A stretch of 64,000 nucleotides of DNA from Hymenopus coronatus (GCA_030762935.1 CM060900.1:388205132-388269131), one strand, 5' to 3'. Numbered from the stretch's first letter, positions 32,580-45,540 are shown. A program made the numbers and translations. Notes: generated by a model not told the origin, from the sequence alone.

Positions 32580-32895
32580 AGCAACGGGGTAGCTCAGTGG
32601 TTTCATTCGCAGCTCTGTTGCTGAAGGTTCACGATTCGACTCCCTGCTCCTCTAGGGTTGGGATTGTAAGCCGTCCCTTTCAAATTCTCACCTCTGAATA
32701 GCTCAAGTGGAGATCCTCCAAGGCTCAAGTTGTTCGGAGTCCAAGTTTAAAGCAGTAGGTACTGTCACTAGGCCGACATGCTCATCAGCACCCTAGTGTC
32801 GAGGCAGTGGACTCCGTCCGCTGAGCACCTCCACCTCAGAAGTGGGTCCGTCATCGCTTGGTGAAATGAGCAACTTGCGATTTATATGTTTAATT
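32580..32895 (+). mobile_element. tRNA-derived SINE, unique in the window
   Basis: Head GCAACGGGGTAGCTCAGTGG with a near-canonical A box TAGCTCAGTGGTT and a B box GGTTCACGATTCGACTCC, which has a small insertion compared with the canonical form. A GC-richer body follows, with GGCCGACATGCTCATCAGC, ending near GCTTGGTGAAATGAG. It follows the Rep-A fragment closely. A genuine tRNA gene is unlikely because the acceptor stem does not close after the B box. Confidence 0.6.
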
Positions 32896-33710
32896 TCAGT
32901 TGTAGTTGTTTTAGGAGAAATTACAAAGAGTAACCATAAGGTAAACGTTGGAAACTAACTAACGAATCAACGTCGGTCTACGTGGCTGTGTTGGTTAGGC
33001 GCTGACCTGCTGCAGTCAAATCCCTCTCAGACCAATGGTATATAAGTATGAAAAAACCACATCTCCATTTCAATATATTTATTGGTATGTAAAAGAAGTC
33101 CTGTGGAACGAAATTTTGATACACCAGTAGCACCAATGATCCTGACAATTGAAGCACGTTTACAGACAAATATATATTTATTAAGGTAAAAAAAGCCCTA
33201 TCAACAGCGAGGATTTCATAGTTGAGAATTGGATGTGATGACCATGTTTATAATTATTTGTTTCTTGGATGCCATGTCTTCTTCTGCTAGCTGGTTGATC
33301 ATGTAATCTCTCCCCTTCACTAACTTTTTCATATAGGCAAGGCGGTAGACATCTAAGACATCTACTTTTGATAGCTGAAACAGGGTAAGCTCTGATCTGC
33401 CGTCTTGGAACCGATAGCTGATTTTAAATCTTCAGCTTGACTATTGATCGGATGAATTGTAAGATTATGTCAGAAGAGTGAACTTCGGAATGCATGACCT
33501 CGGTGTTTTACTAAGAATGTGAATGTTTCCCCAAATATCCAAATGTAATGGTAGAGTAACAATTCTTAATAATGATTTAATATGGTCGTCTCATACAGAT
33601 CTCATATATATTTTTTTAATTAACCAATCATACTCTCACAAAGTCACTGCGAGACAGAAGCTGAAGTGTAAGCTTTTCCTGAGGTCGGAGGTGGGCATTT
33701 TAGGATATAA
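32896..33710. other. Intergenic DNA with one weak tRNA-like head
   Basis: At 32975-33045, GTGGCTGTGTTGGTTAGGCG followed by GCAGTCAAATCCCTCTCAG resembles a SINE head but has no identified body. The rest is unremarkable. Confidence 0.35.
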
Positions 33711-33714
33711 ATAG

Positions 33715-34317
33715 AGATATTTAGACGCAGGCGCCGCTCTCGCCGAGTGTTAACAGCGGAAGCACTATCGACAGACAACTAGAGTATTCCGTAAACATTC
33801 CTTCTTCCCGATTTCAGGGCGATCTCGAATGTTCTATGGAAACTTCCACCGGCTGTATAACCAGTAGGCTCGTTAATGTGTCAGCGAGTGAGTAATTGCG
33901 ACAAAAAAGTACTATTCTCCTAGGAACTTTGTGACGACTGCTGTGACATGCAGTGAGTGCAAGAGATTAGGGAAGGCTTGTATTAAGCCCCCCCCCCGCG
34001 GGTGAACCACCCGGAAGAGGCTACGTCGTGCATATTTCATTACGGCGCTACATCGGGAAGAAAGTGAAGTGACAGTGAAAACTAAGTAACGTGGCAGTGA
34101 ACATTTAAACTAGATCACAGCAGCCAAGTAGCAGTAAGAAATTAGTGAGGTGGCAGAGAAAACTGGAGTAGCTCATAGTAGTGTTAGGAGTGGCAGTGGA
34201 AGAAATGTTTTAAAATATTATTGCAGAATATGCAGATGAAAATGTACTCTAGAATAGAGCAGTTGGGAATAAACCTGAACAGTAATAAAGAATAAATACA
34301 GAGAGAAAAAAGAAAAT
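33715..34317 (+). mobile_element. Possible LTR-retrotransposon 5' region
   Basis: A TATA-box-like GGATATAAATAGAGA at about 33701 is followed by an unusually GC-richer leader (GACGCAGGCGCCGCTCTCG), a run of C at 33990-33999, and a long untranslated stretch with repeated GTGACAGTGAAAACTAAGTA-like words before a gag-like segment. This order suits the start of a Gypsy-type element. No matching second LTR or primer-binding site was found, so element status is inferred. Confidence 0.35.
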
Positions 34318-35290
34318 GAAATCGTACTCGGCTTTGCCATCAAATCTGTAAAATGTGAGATAAAAGCAACAGCGAAAGACTTGAAAGACGACATCGCTAA
34401 GGAATTAGAACGAATTAAATCTGACGTAGAGGGAAAGATTACTACGATGGAAGAACATTTAAATTAACTAGAAATACTATACGACCGGCAGACGAAGGAA
34501 AACAATAGGACGAAGAAGCCTCTATATCAGGCTTGTCCAAAGGTGACTCTTGTGAGGTACCGACGTCGGAGCATCGTTTCCACCGGATGCAGTCAAGGAT
34601 GGGAATTCCTGGAGAGTCAAACATACTGCCACACGTACATACAGTGGTCAGTAGCTAGTGTGTTGTTTGTAACCAAATATAAACGGAATGTCAGCTTCGC
34701 AACGTGGGAAGTATCATAATATATGCTATAAAATGTGCGAGAGAAAGAGATTTGGAGTTATTTAAACAATTTTATAAGAATTTGTTTTCAAAATTTCGAT
34801 TTGAGCGCACAGCTCATCCAAAACGAACTACATTAAAACCAGCATCGCAGTAGCCTACGCAATGACCATTTGGCTCATCTCTGAACATCTTCCTTGGCAT
34901 TGGATACCGATGGACTCATCCAAAGTGGAAGAAACCACCAAGGTTAAAAGAAAAACAAATAAAAAATAGAGAAGACAATATTACATGCGGACGAGGAAAG
35001 CCTTGTGTTTACAAACATCCCATCACGTCGCATAGCGGCATGCTCCAATGCTTCATACGGAGTGGAATGGGTTACTGCATTTTCCCTTGTACTCCTCCAC
35101 TTTGGACATACCTACCTTAGGTAAAGAAAAAAGACGATTAGACCAAGAAACGTAGGAAAACAAGCCAATGATAAGAAAACACAGTGAAAGATCATCTGAC
35201 CAGCAGACCAAGGAAAGCAAGACGGTGATGATCGCCACATTGGTGGAATTGCACCGTATTTGTACTGAAGTTGTAGAGAGCTGTGCGATT
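34318..35290 (+). pseudogene. Gag-like coiled-coil remnant, interrupted
   Basis: From 34318 one frame reads EIVLGFAIKS, KATAKDLKDDIAKELERIKS and DVEGKITTMEEHLN to a stop at 34465: charged, helix-forming, with the heptad feel of the N-terminal part of insect retrotransposon Gag proteins. Beyond it, shifted frames contain related short segments (DRQTKENNRTKK before the insert; RPRKARR-type text after it). At DNA level the words GACCGGCAGACGAAGGAAAA and GACCAGCAGACCAAGGAAAG on the two sides show an internal tandem repeat. A hAT-like element occupies 34528-35114. No protease or polymerase follows. Identification rests on character, not on a diagnostic motif. Confidence 0.35.
34528..35114 (+). mobile_element. 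hAT-like non-autonomous element, copy 1
   Basis: The left end CAGGCTTGTCCAAAGG and the complement of the right end (CTTTGGACATACCT) form imperfect inverted repeats of about 14 bp. The interior matches a second copy at 39.77-40.44 kb throughout: CATACAGTGGTCAGTAGC, AAACGGAATGTCAGCTTCG, CGCAGTAGCCTACGCAATGA, ACGTCGCATAGCGGCATGCT. CAG ends suggest the hAT superfamily, but no convincing 8-bp target duplication was seen (CTCTATAT versus CCTTAGGT). No transposase. Confidence 0.55.
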
Positions 35291-35299
35291 AAGAGATCA

Positions 35300-36175
35300 G
35301 CTAATACATAAACAGTAAAACCGCCAATGTGCTAGAAACATCATGTTCAAGCGACAGTTTTTGTCATTACTACCCTAAATGGATGGACGTTGGCGAAGAG
35401 GACGATACAGCTTTCGTCTACCCTGCAGTGGTAAATAGCAGAAATCCTTCGCATTTCAGTCAAGGTCGAGTATTCTACTTGGCCTGTAAAGCTCATCGAC
35501 CATTGAAAAATATAAGCAATTATTTTGTGTTGTTGTATTATCTTTATATAACTCAAACGAGGACATTGGCTGTCCAGTTTAAGTAAATATGTTCCTAAAT
35601 TGGACTTTTAGAGTATGTTTATTTTTGGAAACAGTAATTTTAATTTGTTGATATAACTGCTCTGTTAGTTCATAGTGGCTTTAAGTATTACACATATTGT
35701 TGGCTGTATGCTTAAGTCTGTTGTATTACAATTATGTGTGAAAGATAAGTGGTGCAATATAAGCGGTGTTCCCCTACTTGTCAACATTGTTATCATCTTG
35801 GTAAAATCAGTAAACAGAGTGTTAATGAACTACACGGAAATAATTTAAGATATTACAGACGTGTCTGATATAAGTAATTTCAGATAGAAAATGCATGGTC
35901 TACGGGTAAACATAACGCAGTTATAAGGTGTTAGACAAATAGGTTTTAAATGCAGATAAGTCGATGTTAAGTCTAAGGCAGATCAAAACTTACCTTGGAA
36001 TGTCTTTAAAATATACGCACGTTTAGAAATATCAATTTTCAACAACACTTTATTCACGTTTTTTAAGATCTGCCATAACGTTTTCTTAAATCTCGACCAG
36101 ATCACTTAACAGTGCGACACTGTCCATGGATTAACTTCATTCGTGTATTATGTAGCCTACTCTAGAAGCATTTAT
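35300..36175. other. Intergenic DNA, nothing recognised
   Basis: An 85-codon frame (35329-35586) and its antisense shadow have no family motif. Confidence 0.4.
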
Positions 36176-36380
36176 TTAATTGCTCCCGTGGCTTAATGTG
36201 TAACGCCAACAGCTGATGAACCAAAAGTCATAGTTTCGTTTCCTGCTGTGGATTTAACTTTTTTCTTTTTTCCTTTGAGCCCATACGAAGAAGTGCCACC
36301 TGGTGGAGGAGAGGTTCGAACTCGAAAAGAAATACTGCCTATTGTGCTAAGTTAATGGCATAACAATTACACCAGAAGGG
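36176..36380 (+). repeat. Weak tRNA-like SINE remnant
   Basis: GCTCCCGTGGCTTAATGTGT resembles an A-box head and GTCATAGTTTCGTTTCCTG a decayed B box. Near 36310, GTTCGAACTC is a second B-box-like site. No family relative was established. Confidence 0.3.
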
Positions 36381-39300
36381 TACTGGCCCTTCGTTTTTGT
36401 TGTTGTTTTCTCAAATGGTATCATCTTCAGCCAGTGGCGAACTGGTGCTTTAGAAACTTAAATCCGTAGCTTCGAAATTTGAACAGACAGACCAGAGGTC
36501 TTGTGTCTCAAATCAATTGTTTAAGACACTAACTTACTCTCTAAAAATATTTCGCTTTAGTTCATTAACACTCTGTTTATTTATCCATAACGCCATTTGC
36601 TTCCTGCGATAATTTAGTGCGCAAGGGCCAACCGAGTTTAATTTAATTTGTTAGAGAAAAATTTGCCACTTCTGTAATCTATTAGGTAGCCTAATAATCA
36701 TGATGACCTATTTTAAATATATGCTGTGGTGACGTACATCGTTGTCTGCCTGACATGATATAATATACTATTGAACTGTAAAAGTGAAAAATTGGATTTA
36801 TATCCAATTAGAAATTCGTCTACAATATGGACATTTTTTCTGGAGAGTTCTTTCTGATGTTTAAAAAGCATTGCTCACGCTGCAATGTTTTTATACATGC
36901 TTCAGTGTCAAATATTTCCATCCTCAGGAGTTGGTTGACTTCAATGCTGTGCGCTGTAATGACTACTTCTGATTTTAAAACTCCCATCCTCCCATATGAA
37001 CATATCAATGTGAGTTGTATGTTGAGTTTATAAAGAGACTTAAAATACAGGACTCACTTATTTCGGATTCCTAGGACATTTATATATCTCTGTATAACAA
37101 TAATTATACATAGATATATAAATACGTGCACGCATATGTACACAAACTAGTTTGTTAGAATGTTATATTAATGAGGGCTATTAAGATATATTATATTTTC
37201 ACCTAATAAAGTTAGGAGTCTATTCGTTTCCTTTATTTATTTAAATTCATTTATTTTTTGCCTGGACTGAGTATGTTGAATTGAATGTGCTACGTCAGAG
37301 TACTTTCTTGTCCTTTTTCTCACAATTTGGCATTTATCACTTATCACCCACCCTTTATTCGCCTTCTTTTACATTTCTCACATCTTTAAGGTTAAAGATA
37401 TTGTTTCGAATTCTTATGCATGTTGTATTTTAATAACTAAATAATTATTTTATTACAAATGTTTCAATACATAGATACATACATTATTGAATACATTTTA
37501 AATACCATCTGTTTTAAATTTCTTGTAAGTAGTTTTATGTTTTAACCACATTTTAAACTCAATAAAATTTACTTTGTAAAACAAAATAATCCGTATGGTT
37601 TTCAGAACATGCACAAAAATGGTTCTTAAAACTTAATATTTGATGAACTTGAAGTTTTTTCTTTAAGCAAATGTAAACAGCTTATTGAAAAAACGAGTTT
37701 TTATGCCGAATCTAAGTTATCCAAATACTAGTGAACTTTATTAAAACGGCTGCCCTATAAGCTGTTTGGTGCAACAGATTTAAATGCTTAGTAAAATTAC
37801 TTTTTTTATATTTGTAATTTTTGAAGCTTACTACCCCTTAAGGGAATGACCCAAGTCAATATTCTGTGTATCCTGGAAGTGCGAAGCAACAAACTAGTGC
37901 TTATGTACCAGTGTGTCCCACAAGAATGCTTTATGATATCGTAGATTAAGTCCTCTTACTCGCTCTGGAGAGTAGCTTAATAAGAAACTTAGTGGTGTGA
38001 GGTAATTGAAAAGCTCAAAGTGCCTACTCTTAAGGGATGCATCTGTGAAATTTGGAAAATTCACAGTATGTAAGATATCGTATTGGACTTTATACTAGGT
38101 ATTACACACAATAATAGTGATACTTTTAATTTGTATCAAAATTCTAAGTCGCATGGTTAATTATATAACACTTTTTGCGGCTTATATGTGTTGTTCTATG
38201 AGATAAAAAATATTCACATAGAAGATTCAAGTTTTACAATTAAATACATCTCTCATGTGATATTTCTTTATATTAGTGTAGAAAACGTATTATTTTTCGT
38301 ACCCTCCAAAACTCTTGATTTTTCAAAATTAAATTATTTGTTTATCAAATTATGGCATAGTTTCAAAAAATAATACGTCTCTTTTCTTTAATAGGCTTTT
38401 CAGCGGCGATATAAAAAGTTTGAAGCAAATTTATGAAAAATTGCATCTTGTGGAACATTTTGATTATGGAAAAGTGTTGGAAAAAAATTGCGAGGAAATT
38501 AGGTTTAAAGTTGTTAGTGCCTATTATTAGGTATGCAGCTACCCATCTAAAGCTTCAGTTAATTGGGGGTTAAAGTTCGCCAAGTGGGGGCAAACGGTAT
38601 ATTATCTTAAAGTTTAGAATTCCGTCATTTTATTCTAAAGGAAAAATAAATTTAGTTTTTCACAATTCATTGTGAAATTTCACAGGAAGGGCTAGCGGAA
38701 GAGAAACATGTTTGTAGTACCTGCGTGGTGGTGACACAAAGTCTGCTCCTATCCAAAATCTAAGCCGCTCAGTACAAAATCCCGAAACGGAGTTACGTCT
38801 CACGTCTGTGATATGCCATACGTTTTTGAGTAATTTGCTCAATTCTATGCAATACAGATAGAAATGTTGAGATGAAATATATAACAAAGAATAATAAAAA
38901 TTTAAAAAATCGTGTAACACTTATTATATCTACCACAGAAAGAGCGCAGGAGCCTCGTTATATGCTATTTGCATCGCATGCAACCAACGTTTTCTAGTGC
39001 GGATACATCTGTTGTTTTTTAATGCAAAAATGAATGTTTTATACTATGAACTCCATGACACCGTGCATAGAACGCATAACAGACACAGTTTTACCAGTGT
39101 AATGCTAAACCAATAGTACATCATCCTGAAATAATTGCATACGTGTTCTGGTGGCACTACAAACACAGAAATGGCAACATATGGCAGCCACAATTCAAAT
39201 AACAAACCCAAATGCATGAAAGGACATGACACATCTTCCTGCTTTGTCCTTTTTCAGTGAACAACAACAGTTACAAGAGTATAAGAAGACCGCAAATTTG

Positions 39301-39555
39301 CTGAATGTTAGATAAGTGAGTAAACCAGTTCATTTATGGGAACCAACATAGTGCTTTCTGTCCTTCCTACAGCAGCAAAATTTATTGGTTTTAGGCATCA
39401 TCCGCTTGAAATATTTTAAAAATAAAGAACGGCCCAGGACTGACTGACATTCCAATGACTTTCCAGATCTTTGTGCTAAGAGAAAAACGCATTTTAGCCA
39501 ACTGAAACTGACTTTTATACATGGGTGGTCTTTAGTTGCTATGGTTCTTAGCATC
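36381..39555. other. AT-rich intergenic DNA, nothing recognised
   Basis: More than 3 kb without a recognised repeat, RNA or coding signal. Frames of about 60-86 codons are scattered and lack motifs. Around 36830-37030 two overlapping antisense frames exist, with no support for either. Confidence 0.45.
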
Positions 39556-39772
39556 CCATTCTATATTGAGCGTGAAAAACTGGACAGTTTGCTCAGAGGC
39601 CTCTATTAGGCTTCAGGCTCTTTTATAACGCGGGACCACCGGCTTTACTTCCCTACCTTGGAGGCAAAGCCAAGGATTTTTACGCCCAAAAAATCCATTG
39701 CCCTCTGTCTGATTCGAACCCACAACCTCGTGAACTAAACGTGAACTTGTTTCTCTTAGGCCATGGAGGTAG
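39556..39772 (-). mobile_element. SINE family 1, minus strand
   Basis: Minus-strand features: head with CTCCATGGCCTAAGAGAAAC, B box GTGGGTTCGAATCAG, then GATTTTTTGGGCGTAAAAA, GGCTTTGCCTCC, GAGGCCTCTGAGCAAA and AGAATGGGATGCT at the distal end. It abuts the hAT-like copy on its right. Confidence 0.8.
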
Positions 39773-40440
39773 ACATTCTTGTCCAGACACATCCACATAT
39801 AACTCTTGACGTCACAACTCGTTTGCCCCGACTCCAGTCAAAGTGGCGAAATGTTGGTGGGTCACATATATTGCCATATATACATACAGTGCTCGATAGC
39901 GAATGTGATGTTTTAAGCAAACATAAACTGAATGTCAGCTTCGAAACGCGAGAACTGTAGCTTTTATAACATTTTTAGTGGCTCCACAGGCATTGCAAAT
40001 GGAATTGCTCTACAAAATTGTACGAACATAAAATGATAGAAAGAAAGTGTTTGCGAGCTATTTAAGCAATTAGGTTTACTTTTCCGAATTGCGATTATCT
40101 GGATCACATTTAATGGCAATGTTTCGCTCCACATACATTTACGAGCAAGGCTGCTGTAAAACGAATTATACTAAAAAGCAGACATCGCCATATATGACCG
40201 AACGATCATTTGGTTCATCCATTAAAGCCATGTACATCATCCTTAGTAGCAGATGTTGATGAACTCGTTCAAAGTGAAACATATAACCGAAGTAAAATAG
40301 GCAACGCTAGATGCATATAAAAAAGACCATTAGTTTACAATCATTACGTCGCATGCTAGCATGTCCCAACGCTTCACACCAACTGGAATGAATTATTGCG
40401 TCTTCCACTCTGTTTCTTTAATTTGGATATGCTTGTTATA
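39773..40440 (+). mobile_element. hAT-like non-autonomous element, copy 2
   Basis: Collinear with the 34.5-kb element: TTCTTGTCCAGAC left end, CATACAGTGCTCGATAGC, AAACTGAATGTCAGCTTCG, ACGTCGCATGCTAGCATG, and the right end AATTTGGATATGCTTG, whose complement keeps the CAAGCATATCCAAA terminal word. Strongly diverged, so old. Confidence 0.55.
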
Positions 40441-42060
40441 GGCAGTGCTCTCTAATAAAGGCTGCCATGATCATGCTAGCATATGTATTAAGGCATAATG
40501 AAGGAATTTATTGTGGTTTAAATATTTGAGTATCTGAATTTATACTGATATAGCTACTGCTTTATGTTGAATTATAACATTTATTTTGTTCCGTTTTTCA
40601 AGCTGATTCTCATTTTATTATTCTGCGACATTGCCAGGTAAATACTAAATATTTTAGAAATAAGTGAACCCAGCACTTGGTATCTATTCCTCCAAATAAG
40701 GAATTTTTAATTGACAACTGAATGTTTTCAAACTGATTCGGATTACTAATAAATAGGGGAAATCCTGGGCGGGCCAGTTAATATGGACAGAAGTACTCTC
40801 CATTAAAATTGAACGAATTCTCCGTTAAAAGATATGAAACATCGTCTTTCTACTTAAACCTTTAACATTTTGAAACTGAATGATCACAGTCTATAAAACA
40901 AATAGAGTGTAGTTTCTAGATCTATCTTACATTGGTGCAGTAAACATGTATGCTAGTTTCTTAGAGCTGTCTGGCCCGGGAGCCGTAAACAAACTTCTCC
41001 CCATGGCAACACTCTGCAGCGGGTCCAGCCAGAACTTCGCGGGCGAAGATGTGTTTAAACATCGTTCATTCATAGGCCAGGTTAAATTTTAGGACTTAAC
41101 TATCTCTTCCCTTTAAGAGGGTATTGCCTTTCTCAGCTTATATGGAGTTCTGATGGTTCGGCTCTAACATCTATTTTGCTGTTTCACTAGGGTAGATTTT
41201 AAAGTCCCACTATCGGCATCGCATAACTGTTTGTCAGCATTAGAGCAATACAACACATCGAAAATTAAACTTTCCATATGAAAACTCGGTTTCTAAAGGA
41301 CTATCTACAGTAGTGACATTAATTCTGGACAACTTTTGGTTAAATTATCTTTCAGAGTGCAATATTGCATTAAACTCTTATTCAGAATTATTATTTTGCC
41401 ATAAATTATAGAGAAAAAATGTGAGCACCATATATTATGAAACCTATTAACACAAACCGAGGCTAATTTGGGCTTTAATGTGCTAATTTGTTGCGGTTTT
41501 TTTTTTAAAATATATTTTATCAATATATACACATATTTTATTTTATATTTTGTCTAGTGTGAACATTGTAATTATTCCGCTCATATTATACAAAGGAGCC
41601 CAAAATTTAGGGAATCTAGTAATGTTTTAGGATTATGGCACTTCAATGCTAAGAACACCATCAGGAACAACAACATTTTTGAGATACCTATTACCCATAT
41701 GAGAGTAATAATTCTTTATATTTCACACTGAATGCAAAGTAAATTAAAAAATATACTTGGAAATTAATTATACTTTTTAGTTTATACTGCATCCAATATG
41801 AAATATAATGAATTACCACTCGAAATGGGGAGATCTCGTATATTTAAGATTATGGAGTTCATGGTGTTGAAGAATCAATCCAAAAAATTAATATATTTCA
41901 GTAAATTTAGAGTTCCTCTACTTTAAAATGTAGCAATAATTCCAATTTTCAAATTAGATACAAAATAATATATATGTATAAATAAAACAAAATGTTTTCA
42001 AAAGTTGATCCAAATTAGCACATTAAGGTAAAAGATTCAATAATGTATTTTGCTAACACT
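40441..42060. other. Intergenic DNA, nothing recognised
   Basis: Around 40970-41060 a GC-richer patch (GGCCCGGGAGCCGTAAAC, GCAGCGGGTCCAGCC) may be old repeat debris. The rest is AT-rich and featureless. Confidence 0.4.
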
Positions 42061-42061
42061 T

Positions 42062-42290
42062 CCTGAGTGCGGGGCCGCGCCGGGCCACGTGATCAGATCA
42101 CTCGCCTTTCACCCAGACGGCCCAGGTTCGATCCCAAGAGAAGGCGGGCGGTTTTCTCCGGGTTCTCCGGTTTTCCCCACCATCGCATTCCACCGGTACT
42201 CCATCTTCATACCATGTATCATCAGTGTCATCGCCTACGGTGCCATAAGTGGCAAAAACGGACGTTAAACACTATAAAAATCCTAAGTAT
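42062..42290 (+). mobile_element. tRNA-derived SINE (family B), plus strand
   Basis: Head GGGGCCGCGCCGGGCCACGT, B box AGGTTCGATCCCAAG at 42125, body GGTTTTCTCCGGGTTCTCCG and GATGGAGT-family text, ending GGACGTTAAACACTATAAAA. The only plus-strand family B copy in the window. The 72- and 92-codon frames are SINE-derived. Confidence 0.85.
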
Positions 42291-43805
42291 AGTTTATCAG
42301 ATAAGAATAATCCTGAGTAAGAGTTTAATCAAAATCTTAATCTGAAAGTTAATGTAACCAAACAGTGGCATAACTTAATGCTACTACTGTACATAAATGG
42401 ACATTTTTTGCCAATTACAAGCAAAACTGCTGAATATCTTTGGCGTACATTATTTATAAGTGCTCTGCTTTTTCCTCTGGAATGTGTAATAACCTCGTAG
42501 TAGTAATAATTAATGAAGAGATGAAACTGAAAATAAGTACCTATACGGCGTTCTTTTGAATGTATTACCGCCTCTGGCGGCTTGTTTTATTTTCCGAGTT
42601 TTGTTTTCCAATAGATTTGCCTCACATTTCGTTAAGATTTCAGGGCAGTAAAAATTCTGTATGCAAAGTATGCCAATGCATTTCGCAAAATAAGAGAAAA
42701 AGAGTAATTGGGAGATTAGTTGATAGCGTTTTCCTTGTGTTACTAGATATCACGTGGTTAAAATGGGTAAGCTCCGTTGAAGGAAAAGCTAATGGGAAAT
42801 ATTTCTACCATTGAAAAACAGTTATTTTTGTATCTGCTTTCCAACAATCCCTTTCCCTCTGTGAAAGCGTTTTATGTCCTTTTTAAGAGTAAGTCTTTGA
42901 ATGGACTCTAAAATATAGTAAAACTAAAACTCAAAAATCTGCATACAGCCTACATATTTAGGCCAATACGTCTAAATGTTTACATACTCTTTTGGTGATT
43001 ATGAACCAAATAAACAATAACTGTAGTTCCTCTTTAGTTTCAAGGACACTTGGTAGAGTCAGAGTAACAATTTTCATATTGTACCTCACTGAAATATATA
43101 TTGGGTTTCCTGAAATTTATGCAAGCTATCATACTGAAAATTTTGCCATTTGTAAAATATCTTCTAATTTAGTGAACTCATAACTTAGGTTAATAATTGG
43201 TAACTTGTTGGTATTTCAATGAATAAGAAAATTGCATTTTTGTTTTTACATATTATCTTCTTAGGTGTTTTTTCTTCTCAACAATTAAAGCGAGACACTT
43301 TATACTTTGTAGTTACCTTAAACGTTTTATGCTATTTGACATAGCTGGTGAAAGATTAAGACATTTTAACAAAAGCAGTAATTTTTAAAAATGTATAGTT
43401 ATGTAATATAAAATCTTTCACCGGATGTTTAGAGTAATAGGTTTTGCATGATATGCACAAAAATCACAGCTCTATTATACTTTTTTTAGAAAAGTGTAGA
43501 TAAGAAGAAAATATGTGAAACATTTTGCAAATTTTCTTGTTTATTAAAATATACGCAGCTTGACAGTTATTTATCTAATTTATGATTTGTCTATGGTTGC
43601 CAAATTATAAGAAACTGTTTTATAAGTAGTAACATTTTCACTATAGTAGTTTCTGTAGTTTTCAAGAAACTTTGATAGGTATACATTTCATTGAGGTTTA
43701 CCATGAAAATTGCTACTGTCTCTACTAAGTATCCTTAAATTGTTAAAAAATATACGTCTGTAAACATTAAATATAGGGTCTCATAATTAATTTTCAGCTA
43801 AAGTA

Positions 43806-43872
43806 TAATAATAATACTAATAATAATACTACTACTACTACTGCTAATAATAATAATAAATAAATAAATAAA
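43806..43872. repeat. Compound AAT/ACT/TAAA microsatellite
   Basis: Runs of AAT, ACT and AAT units, then TAAA units. Confidence 0.93.
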
Positions 43873-44118
43873 ATTAATATTTTTGTATGTACTATTGGAT
43901 CTTGGAACTTGGTTTTCATAAACACTAAATAAATTTGTTGGATTTATGACACTTCAAACTATGGTATTTATATGCGTTCATATTTTCAAAAGTCACTGTG
44001 AGAGTAGCATTATTTTGGTTATGTAATTAACACTTAAGATTCAGCTGGCTACTCTAGTGAGTCTGCAATGATATCTGTGGCTGCGTAAATTAAATAATGC
44101 ATAAATTAACTTAATACT

Positions 44119-44149
44119 TGTAATAATAATAATAATAATAATAATAAAA
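44119..44149. repeat. (AAT)n microsatellite
   Basis: About ten uninterrupted AAT units. Confidence 0.95.
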
Positions 44150-45289
44150 GCTATTTTCTGATAGTACATTCTTAAATACTCCAGTTTTAATTAGTCAATT
44201 AGTTTTTTCAGGCGGTGGTTGCCAGCAATACTCTTCACTAACCAACCCTTCTTTTGGGACACCGGCCGCCACTGATAAAGTCGCAATATTATGTGGAATT
44301 TTACAATAAACTCTCGCATTATACTTGCCGGATGAGCTGGAAAATTAAAACCAGTAAGAACTGCGTATGACATGAACATCCATTTTCCTCATTTATAAAA
44401 ATGACACTCCCTAGAAGCTTATATTTGGTACTTGATAAAAATACATAAAGTAACTTAAAACTGTGCATTTCAGATTTTTATTTCTCTCTTTATTTATTCT
44501 CTTTTCCTTCTTTCTTTCTTTTTACGCTTGTCTCTTAAGACTTAACCTTCAGAACATGGAATGAAGAAATGGATAATCCGCAAATTCTCGAAAGTAAGTA
44601 GCACAGCCCAACACTTCTAGCAACCGCGGAAAAGAGGGAAAGTAAATCTTCTCTCAGTTTGGTCGTTCACAAAGGATTCAACCCTAGAATCTTACGAAAA
44701 GAAACCAATATTATGTTAAATACGTTATTTGTATGTTTGTGGAATATTATATCACGTAAGGATTTTTTGTAAAATTTACTTTTTTTGGTATTTTCTGTGT
44801 TTACTGACACTCCAGTGGTAAGCTGTAAGATATTTCTCAAAGTGTATGCGTGGGTGGTTGCAAGAATGGATACTATTAATTAAATTTACAGAAAAATATT
44901 TAATGAAATATAATAACTAATGCGTTTGGAGCAAGTGACGGATTGTTTTAACACGAATAATTAACCGTTTCCGAATCTAAGCACAAGCAATTGTAACTGC
45001 GTCGTATTTAATATAGTAACTACCAGAATATTAAGAGCTTTTATGATGTTGGTAAAATTTGCTTCCGTAGTAAATGTAACAGACTTAAGTTACTCTGACT
45101 CGCAAATCCTATAAGGAAAATCACACAATTGCCTCCATCAAGTGGGTGATGAACCGCGCGGTAAATAAGCGCTAAGTTGTATCAACTGTAAGACGGAGAA
45201 CCAAATTTGTGAAATACACCCTCTTTTATTGACCTAAGTCCCTCCTACTTCTGGCTACCCCAACAAAGTTCTTACGTTATGGGTTGCAA

Positions 45290-45540
45290 AATCTTTGAGC
45301 TTTATAATCATCTCTGACACAATTCGTCATTGCTTGAATTGGTAAGTTATAATTTCTTTCAAATATTTGGCCTCCAGGCGTAACCCAATTAGCTATCAGC
45401 TGAGACAGTACTATAAAAGAACACAAACACAGTAACACACACATTGAACATCTATGCCCATAGCTGGATTCAAACCCGGCCCTTTCTCGGCAAAGTGTCA
45501 ACAACCAAACGCACCAACGACCATAGCTCCTGGGGCCAGC
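45290..45540 (-). mobile_element. tRNA-derived SINE (family C), minus strand
   Basis: On the minus strand: GGCCCCAGGAGCTATGGTCG, A-box-like TGGTCGTTGGTGCG, B box GGGTTTGAATCCAGC, then ATGGGCATAGATGTTCAATG and a GTGTGTGTTAC stretch, as in the 30.35-kb copy. The part below about 45420 is less certain. Confidence 0.7.

Larger units (their letters stand above)
42291..45285. other. AT-rich intergenic DNA with two short microsatellites
   Basis: Apart from the trinucleotide arrays listed separately, no repeat or coding motif was recognised in this 3-kb stretch. Confidence 0.45.
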
